The notes: a model not told the origin generated them from the sequence alone. Positions 54,011 through 63,109 are shown, counted from the first letter of the stretch. The stretch: 64,000 nt of DNA from Nitrospira sp. SG-bin2 (GCA_002083405.1 LVWT01000050.1:1-64000), one strand, 5' to 3'. Numbers and translations are program-made.

Positions 54011-55155
54011 GACCGCCCACCCATTCGCCCCATCCGCCATACTTCATCCAAGCTGTACTCTTCCAGCCATGCCTCAAGGTCCAGCGACTTGGCCCAGTTC
54101 GCCATAGTGCAGCCGTCTTCATCGATATCCATTACAACGACCTCTTCGGGCTGCAAGAAGCGAATGAACCGATCGGAATGAGTCGCGACGATTAACTGGG
54201 TCCTTTTCGCCGCTTCGCGCATGAGGTCGGCAAGCAGACTGAGCAGTTCAGGGTGCAAACTCACTTCAGGCTCATCAATCATAGTGATCGTGGATAGAGA
54301 AGGGCTTTGCAGGAGTGAGACAAGCCAAAGAAAGCGCAGCGTGCCTTCTGACAGCTCATTCATATACAAGGGCTTCTCAAAGTTTTTATCCTTCCAGGTC
54401 ATTGCCAACATGCCCGCAGCCACTGGAGGAAAGCTGAGCGCCTCAAAGTCGCGAAAAGCCACCTTTAAGGTATCCACGATGGCCGCGAATCGGTCCTTAT
54501 CGCTTTCTCGCAGATAGTACAGGTATGGCACTAGGTCTTCGCCATCGGATCCGGGAAGCAAGGCGGGCTTCATCTGCTGAGGTAATTTGACCGGAGCGCG
54601 AGGGCTGACGTCCAGAACGTGATACTGAGTGGCGGTGGCCAGAATGCGCCGCAGTTCCTCTGGTTGTCGGAACATCTTTGGAACCTGCGAAAGGGAGGTT
54701 TCCATTGGGTTGTGTTCCCAGTTAGGACGGACAAGCTCGTACTTGTCAATCTCGTAATACCGGATATCCCTGTCTGATGAATCAATATGTTTGAAGGGGC
54801 CCTTATGCTTCTCCCGCATCTGCGATAGGATTTCCCTAGAGATGGAATGGCCGGTGCCCTTCGGTCCCAGATGGACTTCGTATTCCAGCGGTTGATACCC
54901 AGGAACTTCCATATCAACCATCAATGAAAGCTCTTCCGACTTGCCCCGCGTCAAAAGGCTGGGAAGACCTCCGAGTTCCGACAACGCGCTATTCAATTTT
55001 CCAGAGGCCGAGGCGGATAGCAGCGCGAATACGTCCAGCAAAGATGTTTTTCCAACCCCATTCGCGCCGATCAGTACCATGAATGGCTTGACGGTCAAAT
55101 CAATTTTTCTCAACCTTCGAAATCCACTGATCCTGACACGATTGATCTTGTACAT
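54007..55155 (-). CDS. AAA-type ATPase (RecF/SMC-like), partner of DUF4276 protein
   Basis: 382 residues. The N-terminal IDLTVKPFMVLIGANGVGKT contains Walker A (GANGVGKTS, about residues 33-41). C-terminal LSEGTLRFLWLVSLLQSPSL is the signature region and MIDEPEVSLHPELLSLLADL the Walker B, then VATHSDRFIRFL. This is the ABC-like ATPase type seen in OLD, RloA and PARIS-like defence proteins. It has no nuclease domain of its own. The next gene could supply it. Confidence 0.85.
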   Translation of the reverse strand: MYKINRVRISGFRRLRKIDLTVKPFMVLIGANGVGKTSLLDVFALLSASASGKLNSALSELGGLPSLLTRGKSEELSLMVDMEVPGYQPLEYEVHLGPKGTGHSISREILSQMREKHKGPFKHIDSSDRDIRYYEIDKYELVRPNWEHNPMETSLSQVPKMFRQPEELRRILATATQYHVLDVSPRAPVKLPQQMKPALLPGSDGEDLVPYLYYLRESDKDRFAAIVDTLKVAFRDFEALSFPPVAAGMLAMTWKDKNFEKPLYMNELSEGTLRFLWLVSLLQSPSLSTITMIDEPEVSLHPELLSLLADLMREAAKRTQLIVATHSDRFIRFLQPEEVVVMDIDEDGCTMANWAKSLDLEAWLEEYSLDEVWRMGRMGGRS

Positions 55156-55602
55156 TACCTATTCCTCACGTCCATGGTGATGACCATGGAACCAATCATT
55201 TTGCTGAGCGGGCTGCACGAGACTCGCCGAAATTGCAGGGGCTTTGAGCAAACAGAGAATACGCCTAACGCCAGAGAAAATCGAGGGGAGGAACGGTTAT
55301 AGCCATCTGATTTAGAGATATATGGCACAGCCATGTACATGCAATCGCGATTAGGGATGTAGTGCGTAACAGTTGATTGAAAAATCTGCTTCGTTTCGGT
55401 TCAACCTCAATCTTGACCTCGGCCTTCACGAGACCAGTAGCCTTACCTTACCCTGCTACGGAGTATCGTCGGAGTCGGAGATCGCAGATTGAATTGGAAG
55501 GAGCGGGGCCGTTTGGCGCGGGGACCTGGCATCACGAGCGGATTCCTGTATTGGTTGCCCTCTGAGTCAGCTTGATCGAGGGCTGCGGACCGGAGCGTAC
55601 GG
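55156..55602. other. Gap without a recognised gene
   Basis: 447 bases between the ATPase gene and the 143-residue protein gene. Near 55395-55460 it has a stretch of short words (CAATCTTGACCTCGGCC) faintly like repeat family C. A short plus-strand open frame ending at 55565 has no support. I see no RNA gene or clear promoter. Confidence 0.5.
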
Positions 55603-56028
55603 CTATCCGATGGACACGGCGGCGCCGTTTGTGTCGATGGTCTGGCCGCTCTTCACCAGCTTGTCGAGCTTCCACTCTTTCGCCGACACTTCGAGCAAGT
55701 GTCCTTTCATCGTGTGGAATTCTCCTTGGGAGAAGGATACGACGCCGGGAGATTTGGTCTCCATCTTGAGCAGCACCTTATTCGACGTGATTTCCTTGAC
55801 GGCCACACTCTCGGCCGTTTTGTTCACCTCATACGCGCGCCGATCATTGAACATCAACGTGCTATCCACCATCTTGGCCAACATCCGTCCGATCGAATCG
55901 AACAGCGCAAAATTCACCAGCAGCGCCCCGGTCGAGGGATGCCGGACTACCTGAATTTGCGGCACGCCTTCAATTTCGATCGTTCCATCGGTATTGCGAT
56001 ACAGATTAGATCCAACTTCGATATCCAT
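55603..56028 (-). CDS. Conserved-looking protein of unknown function (141 residues)
   Basis: Starts at ATG 56028 (AAGG upstream); a GTG six bases earlier overlaps the previous stop as GTGA. No signal peptide or membrane helix. The sequence alternates polar and hydrophobic residues like a beta-rich protein (LLVNFALFDSIGRMLAKMVD, NKVLLKMETKSPGVVSFSQG). Not recognised. It follows comM and a small membrane protein in what looks like one transcript. Confidence 0.7.
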   Translation of the reverse strand: MDIEVGSNLYRNTDGTIEIEGVPQIQVVRHPSTGALLVNFALFDSIGRMLAKMVDSTLMFNDRRAYEVNKTAESVAVKEITSNKVLLKMETKSPGVVSFSQGEFHTMKGHLLEVSAKEWKLDKLVKSGQTIDTNGAAVSIG

Positions 56029-56030
56029 AG

Positions 56031-56258
56031 TCACGCCTTCTTAATGCGGTCGAGGATCAAGGCGATACAGCCGGCCAACAATCCCCCTCCCGTAATCGTA
56101 ATCATCAACTCCGCAAGTTTGAGATCCCAGACAGACCCTTGCGCCTCCATGACTTCCCTGATCCCGCCTTGCAGCATGATAACCGACAACGCCATTGTCG
56201 CGCCGATGAGAAACCACCAGAGAAATACTTTGACGGTCGATAGCACGAAACTCCTCAC
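56031..56258 (-). CDS. Small two-helix membrane protein
   Basis: 75 residues with two hydrophobic helices (VFLWWFLIGATMALSVIMLQ; LMITITGGGLLAGCIALILD). Its start overlaps the comM stop by 4 bases (ATGA), and its end touches the next gene. No family recognised. Confidence 0.7.
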   Translation of the reverse strand: MRSFVLSTVKVFLWWFLIGATMALSVIMLQGGIREVMEAQGSVWDLKLAELMITITGGGLLAGCIALILDRIKKA

Positions 56259-57784
56259 GCCTCCGGATTGCGGTCGAACGAGCGATACTGAATGGCCTCT
56301 GCGATATGCATGGCCTCAATCTTATCAGACTCGGCTAAATCGGCAATGGTCCGTGCCACACGCAGAATGCGTCCATGCGCCCGCGCCGAGAGTCGCAGCC
56401 TGATCATGGCCTGTTCGAGCAAGTCCTGCGCATGCTGGTCGAGCCCACAATACCGTTTCACCTGGCGCGGCTTCAACTGGGCATTCGTATAGAAGCCATC
56501 GCTTTGATACCGCCGGCGCTGGCGGTCGCGAGCCGCCACGACACGCGCGCGAATCGCCGCCGACCCTTCGGCTGACGGAAGCTCCGCGCGCAGTTCCCGC
56601 ACCGGCACAGGCGGCACGTCCAAATGGATATCCAGCCGATCAAGCAAGGGACCGGAAAGTTTTGCGCGGTAGCGGCGAATCTGTGTGACCGTGCAGACGC
56701 AGGGCCTCGATCGGTCCCCGTAATACCCGCAAGGGCAGGGATTCATGGCGGCGACCAGCATAAACCGCGCGGGATACTTCAGCGAACCGCTGGCCCTCGT
56801 CAATGTAACCTGTCCGTCTTCGAGCGGCTGCCGAAGCCCTTCCAATACGCCCCGTTTGAATTCGGGCGACTCGTCGAGAAACAACACCCCGTTGTGCGCG
56901 AGCGACACTTCTCCCGGTTTCGGCACCGTCCCTCCGCCGACCAGACCGGCATCGGAAATACTGTGATGCGGAGCCCGAAACGGGCGGACCATCAAGAGAG
57001 GCCGATCAGGAGCGAGTTGTCCGGCAACGCTGTGCACGCGCGTGGTTTCAATTGCTTCTTCCAAATCCAACAGCGGGAGAATCGACGGGAACCGGCGCGC
57101 CAGCATGGTCTTGCCGGAACCGGGAGGACCGACCATCAAGACGTTATGCCCGCCTGCCGCCGCCACTTCGAGCGCCCGTTTCGCATGGTCCTGGCCACGG
57201 ACATCAGCAAAGTCTTCATCCTCCACCGGCCTTGACGATTCCAACATGCCATAGTTCGACAGACTCGGCGCGACGACTTGGCTCCCTTTGAGAAACTCCA
57301 CGGCCTGCGGCAGTGTATGGATCGGGTACGCGCACACCCCTTCAACCAGCGCGGCTTCCGGGCCGTTATCGGCCGGGAGCATCAGCTCATACCCCTTCCG
57401 GCAGGCGAGTCCGAACGACAGCGCGCCCGTGATCGGCTTCACACGGCCGTCCAGCGACAGTTCCCCGATCAAAACACGATGATTCAGCGTTGCCTGCGGA
57501 ATCACGTCTTCGGCGACGAGAATGCCGATCGCGATGGCCAGATCGAGCCCGGACCCTTCCTTCTTGATGCCGGCCGGGGCAAGATTCACCGTGATCCGCT
57601 TGGCAGGAAAATGAAACCCGGTGTTCTTCAGCGCGGAGCGGACCCGATCCCGACTTTCCTTGACGGTGGCATCCGGCAAACCGACGACTGAAAATTGGGG
57701 AAGGCCGCCTGAAATATCGACTTCAACATCTACCAGATGGGCATCGAGACCGACGAGCGCCGCGCTCGTAACCTTGGCGAGCAT
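56255..57784 (-). CDS. comM: ComM/YifB family Mg-chelatase-like ATPase
   Basis: 509 residues. The N-terminal Lon-protease-like fold (VGLDAHLVDVEVDISGGLPQ) precedes an AAA+ domain with Walker A GPPGSGKTMLARRFPSILP, Walker B GVLFLDESPEF and the Cys motif AAMNPCPCGYYGDRSRPCVC. ComM is a hexameric helicase promoting branch migration during natural transformation in Vibrio and relatives. No other competence gene is in the window. Confidence 0.95.
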   Translation of the reverse strand: MLAKVTSAALVGLDAHLVDVEVDISGGLPQFSVVGLPDATVKESRDRVRSALKNTGFHFPAKRITVNLAPAGIKKEGSGLDLAIAIGILVAEDVIPQATLNHRVLIGELSLDGRVKPITGALSFGLACRKGYELMLPADNGPEAALVEGVCAYPIHTLPQAVEFLKGSQVVAPSLSNYGMLESSRPVEDEDFADVRGQDHAKRALEVAAAGGHNVLMVGPPGSGKTMLARRFPSILPLLDLEEAIETTRVHSVAGQLAPDRPLLMVRPFRAPHHSISDAGLVGGGTVPKPGEVSLAHNGVLFLDESPEFKRGVLEGLRQPLEDGQVTLTRASGSLKYPARFMLVAAMNPCPCGYYGDRSRPCVCTVTQIRRYRAKLSGPLLDRLDIHLDVPPVPVRELRAELPSAEGSAAIRARVVAARDRQRRRYQSDGFYTNAQLKPRQVKRYCGLDQHAQDLLEQAMIRLRLSARAHGRILRVARTIADLAESDKIEAMHIAEAIQYRSFDRNPEA

Positions 57785-57913
57785 GCCGACAGCAGCCTTT
57801 CTATGCCAGGAAATAGGCGCAATTATAGAAACTATTTAGATAGGTTTCAATAGAATCATCCGCCGTTGTTCGGCACTGGCAGCCACCTGCCCAACTCTGT
57901 ATAATCCGCTGCT

Positions 57914-58570
57914 ATGCGCCTCTGGTGTGTGCGTCCGGAGGAACCCCTCGTTTCAGTCCTCCCGCGATCGACACGGAAGTCTTGTCTGGTCATTATCTTG
58001 ATTATCAGCAACTTCTTGCTTTCTTCTTGGGACATGACTCTCCCTGTCTCTTCATCTGCCGCCCCCTCTGCTTCTGCAATCCAGGTGCAACGGCCTGGAA
58101 AACCCGCGTCGCCTCATGTCGGATCGGCGATGGCGGTTCTTGCCACACTCGAACAGGCACGCATCCTTCCACCGGAAGGCACTAAAGAAGCCGACCGCAT
58201 CATCAAGTCTGTGATACAACTGCAGTCGCTGTTTTCCAAAAGCACGCACCCCGACCTGCAAAACTTTATGCGGCGCGCTGTGGAGGCCTCGCGTGGGAAA
58301 CAAGCCCCGGACCTTGTGGCGCAATTCCAGGCGAGCGGATGGACGTCGGACGTTTTAGAGGCGCTCGCGGAAATGGCTGCCCGAACACCAGCGGAGGATC
58401 TCCAGCCGCTGACGCCGGGGCTCAAGACGGTCAACCTGTCGGTGGAAGACTTCCGGCAATTCATGCAGCTGGTGAAGGACGGGAAGGAGACGCTGGCCTC
58501 AAACGGGCAAGACTTTCACGCGGTCTTCGCAGCTCACCGGAAGGCAATGCCGGGAGCGGGAGCATACTGA
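57914..58570 (+). CDS. Exported protein of unknown function
   Basis: 218 residues. A basic start followed by LVIILIISNFLLSSWDMTLP looks like a long signal region. The mature part is helical (IIKSVIQLQSLFSKSTHPDL, QNFMRRAVEASRGKQAPDLV, EDFRQFMQLVKDG). No motif recognised. The start is uncertain because the region before the signal is rich in Pro and Arg. Confidence 0.6.
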   Translation: MRLWCVRPEEPLVSVLPRSTRKSCLVIILIISNFLLSSWDMTLPVSSSAAPSASAIQVQRPGKPASPHVGSAMAVLATLEQARILPPEGTKEADRIIKSVIQLQSLFSKSTHPDLQNFMRRAVEASRGKQAPDLVAQFQASGWTSDVLEALAEMAARTPAEDLQPLTPGLKTVNLSVEDFRQFMQLVKDGKETLASNGQDFHAVFAAHRKAMPGAGAY

Positions 58571-58659
58571 ATCATACATCTCACAATAATGAAAATGGCA
58601 TCACTGTTCTGCCCCTTACGTTTCACTTCACGAAAGACCACTATTATAAGGAGGAACCT

Positions 58660-58893
58660 ATGGCAACCAGAGCGTACATTCTGATCAAGGTCAAAACGGG
58701 AAAAACGAAGGACGTCGTCGCGGCACTCAAGCGCATTGCCGGCATTGAGCAGGCCCATCCTTGTTTCGGACGGCCCGACATTTTTGTTTTTATCAACGTA
58801 CAGGACGAGCGTTCGCTCTCGGACGTCGTGATCAGCAAGATTCATGCGATCGACGGAGTCGAAGAAACCGATACGCACATTGTGGCGGAGTAG
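58660..58893 (+). CDS. Stand-alone Lrp/AsnC ligand-binding (RAM) domain protein
   Basis: 77 residues with AAGGAGG upstream of ATG 58660. RAYILIKVKTGKTKDVVAAL, GRPDIFVFINVQDERSLSDV, VISKIHAIDGVEETDTHIV is the alpha-beta sandwich that binds amino acids in Lrp/AsnC. The DNA-binding domain is absent, so it may modulate another regulator. It lies between the exported protein gene and a dispersed repeat. Confidence 0.88.
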   Translation: MATRAYILIKVKTGKTKDVVAALKRIAGIEQAHPCFGRPDIFVFINVQDERSLSDVVISKIHAIDGVEETDTHIVAE

Positions 58894-58990
58894 CATCTCG
58901 CGTATCTCGTGAAGCGTATCTCGCGTCTCGCAAAGAAAGACGGGGCACACACTGTCTCAAACCTGCGCTTCACGAGATACGTGTCACGAA
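58894..58990 (+). repeat. Dispersed repeat family B, copy 4
   Basis: CATCTCGCGTATCTCGTGAA, ATCTCGCGTCTCGCAAAGAA, then CAAACCTGCGCTTCACGAGA with TACGTG. Outer words are inverted. It matches copies 1-3 in order and orientation and overlaps the end of the downstream oxidoreductase gene. Confidence 0.7.
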
Positions 58991-59967
58991 CGACGATCGA
59001 CAAGGATGGGCGCGCCGCCTGTTTCAGCTGAACGATAGCAGGCCTCTGCGATCTCGACGGCACGAAGACCATCCTCGCCCGTGATAGGCATGGGTCTGCG
59101 CTGTTCCACAGCCTCGAGAAACGCCATCAGAGTCGCAAGTACCGTTTGAGATGGAGAAAACTCCCATTCCTGGCTCTCAGTGTTGCCGATCCAACGAAGC
59201 CGACGGCTGATCCAGTCGGCCTGCAATCGCCCTTGCAATCCAATCCACTCTGCTGATCCGACACGTCCCTCCGGTACCCGCGCAATGTCGAGCAGACAGG
59301 CAGTCCCTCCGACGGTCGTCAACTGCGCCGACACGACGGTCTCCGGCGCGGTCGGCGGCTGATGATCCATCGTACAGCGAACCTCCTGCACCTCCTCCCC
59401 GGTCAGGAATCGGACAAGATCCAGCATATGAACGCCGATTTCCAGCAAAGCCCCCCGCTTGCCGTAGCCGTCGGCATGTCCGGGAGTGGTTGCCTTTATT
59501 TCAATATGACTGGTCAACCGCAGCCGCTCGGAGCGCCCGATCAGATGTCCTCGCTTCCGCATTTCCTGAATCGTGGAGTCAAACCGCAACGTCTGGGCCG
59601 TCATCAACGGCACGCCGGCTTCTCGCGCCTCCGAGACCATAGCCTCTGCATCAGCTGCCGAAGCCGCCAACGGCTTCTCGACCAACAGTGGCTTGCGAGC
59701 CCGAACCGCCGACTTGCAAATTTCACGGGTAAAGATCGGAGGCGTGACGACGATAATAGCCTCGACGGCTGGATCCTCGATCAGCGCACGGGCGTCCCCA
59801 TACACCGTGACAGGGTCAGCGCCGGGGAGATCGAGGCCTTGGGCGGGATTCCGGCGGCAGACCGCCTTGAGAGACACAGAGGGCAGATCATGAAGAATAT
59901 GCCGGGCATAGCGAAGACCGTGACGCCCGACTCCGATCAACCCAATGCCAAGTGGCCTCCTGTGCAT
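58984..59967 (-). CDS. Gfo/Idh/MocA family oxidoreductase
   Basis: 327 residues. The N-terminal dinucleotide-binding fold has GIGLIGVGRHGLRYARHIL. LLVEKPLAASAADAEAMVSE contains the EKP motif typical of the family, and the C-terminal sheet domain follows (GKRGALLEIGVHMLDLVRFL). The substrate, perhaps a sugar or sugar nucleotide, cannot be told. Stands alone. Confidence 0.9.
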   Translation of the reverse strand: MHRRPLGIGLIGVGRHGLRYARHILHDLPSVSLKAVCRRNPAQGLDLPGADPVTVYGDARALIEDPAVEAIIVVTPPIFTREICKSAVRARKPLLVEKPLAASAADAEAMVSEAREAGVPLMTAQTLRFDSTIQEMRKRGHLIGRSERLRLTSHIEIKATTPGHADGYGKRGALLEIGVHMLDLVRFLTGEEVQEVRCTMDHQPPTAPETVVSAQLTTVGGTACLLDIARVPEGRVGSAEWIGLQGRLQADWISRRLRWIGNTESQEWEFSPSQTVLATLMAFLEAVEQRRPMPITGEDGLRAVEIAEACYRSAETGGAPILVDRRS

Positions 59968-60009
59968 CTCATACCCCCTGACTCATGTTTGCTTACCCTG
60001 GCGCCACCG

Positions 60010-60075
60010 GCACACTGATCTTCGTCGCTCGTCGTTCGTGAAGCGTGAAACACAAACAAGAATGACACAATTTAG
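60010..60075 (+). repeat. Half-copy of repeat family B
   Basis: TCGTCGCTCGTCGTTCGTGA, AGCGTGAAACACAAACAAGA resembles the left half of family B; no matching right half follows. Similar short fragments lie near 9935-9965 and 58610-58635. Confidence 0.4.
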
Positions 60076-60146
60076 TCTCTGAACGCGAGAGACGCTGCTG
60101 AGCCCTCCGTTGACATTCCCGCAAACGGCTCCCTATATTCATTCCT

Positions 60147-60947
60147 ATGACACAGACACAATCGGCGCCGTTCACCTTGCAACAGATCGGGACAGGAACC
60201 GCGCGGTTTTCGAGCGGAGTCCCCATTCCCACGCACACCGACCAAATGGTCGATCCCTATTTCAAAACACGGATGCCGAAAGAGCATCAGATCGACAGTC
60301 TGCTGTTCTGGCCACAAGCGGCAGGCCTGTATCCCGGCCTGGTACTGCTCCACGATCGCTGGGGGTTGACCGGGCAAATGAAGGACCTCGGTGCGCGACT
60401 GGCCTGCGAAGGCTACATGGTCATTATTCCCAATCTGTACGGCCGCCTGGGTGGAATGGTGACGGCCAACGACGAAGTCGCCGCGGCGCTGCAAGACAAA
60501 CAGAACGAGACGCAGGTGCTGACGGACATCAATACCTGCTGCGAGTATCTGAATACACGCACCATGGCAAAACGAAATATCCATGGAGTGGTCGGTTACG
60601 GCATGGGCGGTTCCTACGCGCTGCGCTTCGCCTGCCAACGCAAGCGATTACGCGCGGTCGTGTCCTACTACGGCAGAATGGTCCAACCCAGGGAACTGAT
60701 GAACGACCTCACATCGCCCGTGCTGTATCACCAGGCCGGCAAAGATACTTGGGCGACTGAAGAGCAGGTCCAGGAGCTGCGCGCTGCCGCCGCAGAATAC
60801 GGGAAACGGACGGAGATCCAGACCTATCCGGACGTGCCCCACGCATTCTGTAATGAGATGAAACCGGATGCCTATCGAGCCGACGCCACGGCATTGGCAT
60901 GGGAAAGAACCGCGGCCTTTCTCAAAGCCTGTTTCCAGGGAACATAA
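60147..60947 (+). CDS. Dienelactone hydrolase-like protein lacking the nucleophile
   Basis: 266 residues of alpha/beta-hydrolase fold: GLVLLHDRWGLTGQMKDLGA, LACEGYMVIIPNLYGR, and the elbow GVVGYGMGGSYAL. In dienelactone hydrolases the elbow is G-Y-C-x-G-G; here Gly152 replaces the Cys. Asp200 (QAGKDTW) and His232 (DVPHAF) of the triad are kept. It is either a non-hydrolytic binding protein or uses another residue. Starts at ATG 60147; alone on the plus strand. Confidence 0.85.
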   Translation: MTQTQSAPFTLQQIGTGTARFSSGVPIPTHTDQMVDPYFKTRMPKEHQIDSLLFWPQAAGLYPGLVLLHDRWGLTGQMKDLGARLACEGYMVIIPNLYGRLGGMVTANDEVAAALQDKQNETQVLTDINTCCEYLNTRTMAKRNIHGVVGYGMGGSYALRFACQRKRLRAVVSYYGRMVQPRELMNDLTSPVLYHQAGKDTWATEEQVQELRAAAAEYGKRTEIQTYPDVPHAFCNEMKPDAYRADATALAWERTAAFLKACFQGT

Positions 60948-60984
60948 TGAGCCAGGATTTCAACCGAAGCGCCGATGGTATATG

Positions 60985-61070
60985 CTGATCGTACGGGACC
61001 GGAGTTAGAATCGAGGCGAGCCAAGGTTGTGATCCGATTACGTGCCATCTGCCATCCGCTATCGGCTCTT
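60985..61070 (+). repeat. Dispersed repeat family A, copy 4
   Basis: GACCGGAGTTAGAATCGAGG, TGTGATCCGATTACGTGCCA, CATCCGCTATCGGCTCTT. It aligns block by block with the minus-strand reading of copy 1 at 9816-9902, over 50 kb away. An upstream extension of the following gene would be encoded by this repeat. Confidence 0.7.
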
Positions 61071-61106
61071 GCCCCCACCAGATGTGCTCGCCTCGCAGAC
61101 TGGGTG

Positions 61107-62060
61107 ATGCGGACTCGTGATCATCTCGCGCCGCATGGCGTCGGGATCGCCTTTGTGATGGCGGCACTTGCCTGCATCAACACGCCAGCGACGGCAGCTC
61201 CCGCCCTGCAAGCTTCGCCGGCCCTCCTGGCGGAGGTTGTCGCCGACCGATCCGCTCAACTCACCACGATCGATTCAAATACCGGCGCCATGGCGCTGTT
61301 CACATCGGCCATCGGTCCTGCCCTCGGATTGAAGGATGCCGCCAACATATTGGGCGCCAGGGGATTATCGGCCGCGGTGGCCAAGGAATTGGGCATTACG
61401 GAATTGTCTCAGTCCGCCCATGAGCTGATAGCGGCGCTTGCGGCATGGCAATTGGCCGATTCCATCCGGCGCGCCAGTGACGAAACCTTGGCCGCCTCAA
61501 TTGCCGCAGGGACACCTTCTACCGCCCGGCAAGAGTGGATGAATGCCGGCAGTCGCCTGCCGTCTCTTTCTGAACTCATTCGACTATTGACAGAACAATC
61601 GCCGCCGGATTCGGCTCAATCCGAGTCCCAGGCAAGACGCACAGCCCTGCTCCTTGCAGCCCATCGGGTGGCATTTGAGGCACATCAGAACGCGCTGACC
61701 GCCTGGTGGTCGCTCCGTGAGTGGAAGGATCGCGTGAGGCAGGCCAGAGGCCTGGCGCGCCTCTGCGGGACGTGGCAGTGGACGATTCACAACCACCGGC
61801 AACATCAGGAACAGAAAACTGTCGTCACCTTCCCCCCGGCCGGACAGACACCGCCCAACATCCCGCTGCCGGTTGAAACCGTGATTCTCGGCGATAGCGT
61901 CTACTTACGGTGGGAAAACGGCAGCTATGTGCAGGAAGACAGCCTCCTCCTCGTCCGAGAGGGGTTGAAGGAGGCGGCAAGAATCGAGGGATCGTTCGTC
62001 AACAACACCGGAGGTTGGGGACCGATCACAGCTAAACGGACGGCAGAGTGCCGGCCCTAG
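61107..62060 (+). CDS. Exported protein of unknown function (317 residues)
   Basis: From ATG 61107, MRTRDHLAPHGVGIAFVMAA, then CINTPATAAPA forms a signal peptide. An in-frame start at 60975 would add residues from the repeat just upstream and is less likely. The mature part is mostly helical and Ala-rich to about residue 240 and ends with a beta-rich domain (WQWTIHNHRQHQEQKTVVTF; VETVILGDSVYLRWENGSYV; EAARIEGSFVNNTGGWGPIT). The end looks like a small domain repeating the theme 'wild-type extract, suppression of signal', but no family is certain. Confidence 0.65.
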   Translation: MRTRDHLAPHGVGIAFVMAALACINTPATAAPALQASPALLAEVVADRSAQLTTIDSNTGAMALFTSAIGPALGLKDAANILGARGLSAAVAKELGITELSQSAHELIAALAAWQLADSIRRASDETLAASIAAGTPSTARQEWMNAGSRLPSLSELIRLLTEQSPPDSAQSESQARRTALLLAAHRVAFEAHQNALTAWWSLREWKDRVRQARGLARLCGTWQWTIHNHRQHQEQKTVVTFPPAGQTPPNIPLPVETVILGDSVYLRWENGSYVQEDSLLLVREGLKEAARIEGSFVNNTGGWGPITAKRTAECRP

Positions 62061-62084
62061 AACCTTGAAGCCCAAGAGAGGAGT

Positions 62085-62180
62085 CTATAGCGTATAGCTT
62101 ATGGCACGGGCCAGAACAATGAGCCGCCGATGATTTGATATTCCAGTTCGCTTTCGTGCCATAAGCCACAGGCTACAAGC
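62085..62180. repeat. Inverted repeat of AGCTTATGGCACG words (family D)
   Basis: AGCTTATGGCACG (about 62096-62108) and CGTGCCATAAGCC (about 62153-62165) are inverted copies flanking about 45 bases. Outside them are ATAGCGTATAGC and ACAGGCTACAAGC. It could be a terminator for the plus-strand gene or a further dispersed element; only one copy is seen in the window. Confidence 0.5.
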
Positions 62181-62583
62181 TCTTTTCTCCCTGACTCATT
62201 CCCCGCCACACGCGCCAGCCCAAGAGCCCCCACCCCGTGATAAACGTCAGTCCGCCTACTGGAGTGATCGGGCCCAGCCACTTCAGCCCCGCAAGCGCGA
62301 TGCCGTAGAGACTGCCGCAAAATAAAATCATCCCCGTTGCGAACAGCCACCCAGCCTTGGCCAGCCGCCGATCGTCATAGATTCGCACCGCCATTCCAAC
62401 CAGCACCATCCCGAAGGCATGGTACATCTGATACCGCGTCGCAGTGTCATAGGCAGCCAACATCGGCGGCTCCAGGATGGTCTTCAGCATGTGCGCGCCA
62501 AACGCGCCGGCAGCCACGCCCACTCCGGCCACGACGCATCCGATCATGATCAGCCGACGGGATGATGTCTCTGTATCCGTCAC
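62173..62583 (-). CDS. DUF423 family membrane protein
   Basis: 136 residues with four hydrophobic helices. CVVAGVGVAAGAFGAHMLK, TATRYQMYHAFGMVLVGMAV, LFCGSLYGIALAGLKWLGPI and TPVGGLTFITGW are the DUF423 (YgdD) hallmarks. Function unknown. Likely inner membrane. Confidence 0.93.
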   Translation of the reverse strand: MTDTETSSRRLIMIGCVVAGVGVAAGAFGAHMLKTILEPPMLAAYDTATRYQMYHAFGMVLVGMAVRIYDDRRLAKAGWLFATGMILFCGSLYGIALAGLKWLGPITPVGGLTFITGWGLLGWRVWRGMSQGEKSL

Positions 62584-62668
62584 GTTTCAACCTCAATAAC
62601 GGCGATGCCACGCGTAAGACTCTTCACGGCGGCGCATTCTAGCAGAATGCTCTGATAGAGCGAAATCC

Positions 62669-63109
62669 TTACCGGGCGCAGCCCAACTCCCACAATGCGT
62701 GATTGATGCTCTCGGGTTCGACCGGCAACCAGGCATCTTGGTCCACGTATCCATTCGCCGCTATGCCGGTTCCCATATGCCGTGAGAACTCCGTGAACGC
62801 CAGCAGACGAACACGTTTTGTCCCGCAATCGAATTGTTTGCGGGTTGTCGTCGAGAAAAATCGGTGGGGCCCTGGCATGAACCGCCCTAATCCAACATTC
62901 CCCTGCATCCACTTATAGTCGGTCAATTGTCCGATCGTGACGAGATTTCCTTCCCGGATGACCGTATCCGGATCGATGTAAACGGTCTGAAGCCCGGGAT
63001 CCAGATAATCCCTCTCAACCACCACCCAGCCGGCATAGAGCGGCTCACCAATCAAAACCAAAAGCGCCATGCAGCACAGTCCTATGCTATGGAGCCTTGG
63101 TGACGTCAT
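62669..63109 (-). CDS. Exported protein resembling surface-adhesin protein E
   Basis: 146 residues with a signal peptide ending near LYAG (residue 27). The mature sequence GWVVVERDYLDPGLQTVYID, then TTRKQFDCGTKRVRLLAFTE and the end HALWELGC has the strand pattern and Cys pair I associate with the adhesin E-like family often present in environmental proteobacteria and Nitrospira. Placement is by memory of the pattern. Confidence 0.65.
   Translation of the reverse strand: MTSPRLHSIGLCCMALLVLIGEPLYAGWVVVERDYLDPGLQTVYIDPDTVIREGNLVTIGQLTDYKWMQGNVGLGRFMPGPHRFFSTTTRKQFDCGTKRVRLLAFTEFSRHMGTGIAANGYVDQDAWLPVEPESINHALWELGCAR

Noticed and set aside
55377..55565. Plus-strand 62-codon frame in the gap beside the AAA ATPase
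   Set aside because: Starts without ATG, overlaps repeat-like words, no ribosome-binding site.
60072..60638. Minus-strand 188-codon frame opposite the hydrolase-like gene
   Set aside because: Overlaps a better-supported plus-strand gene with family motifs; no start signal.
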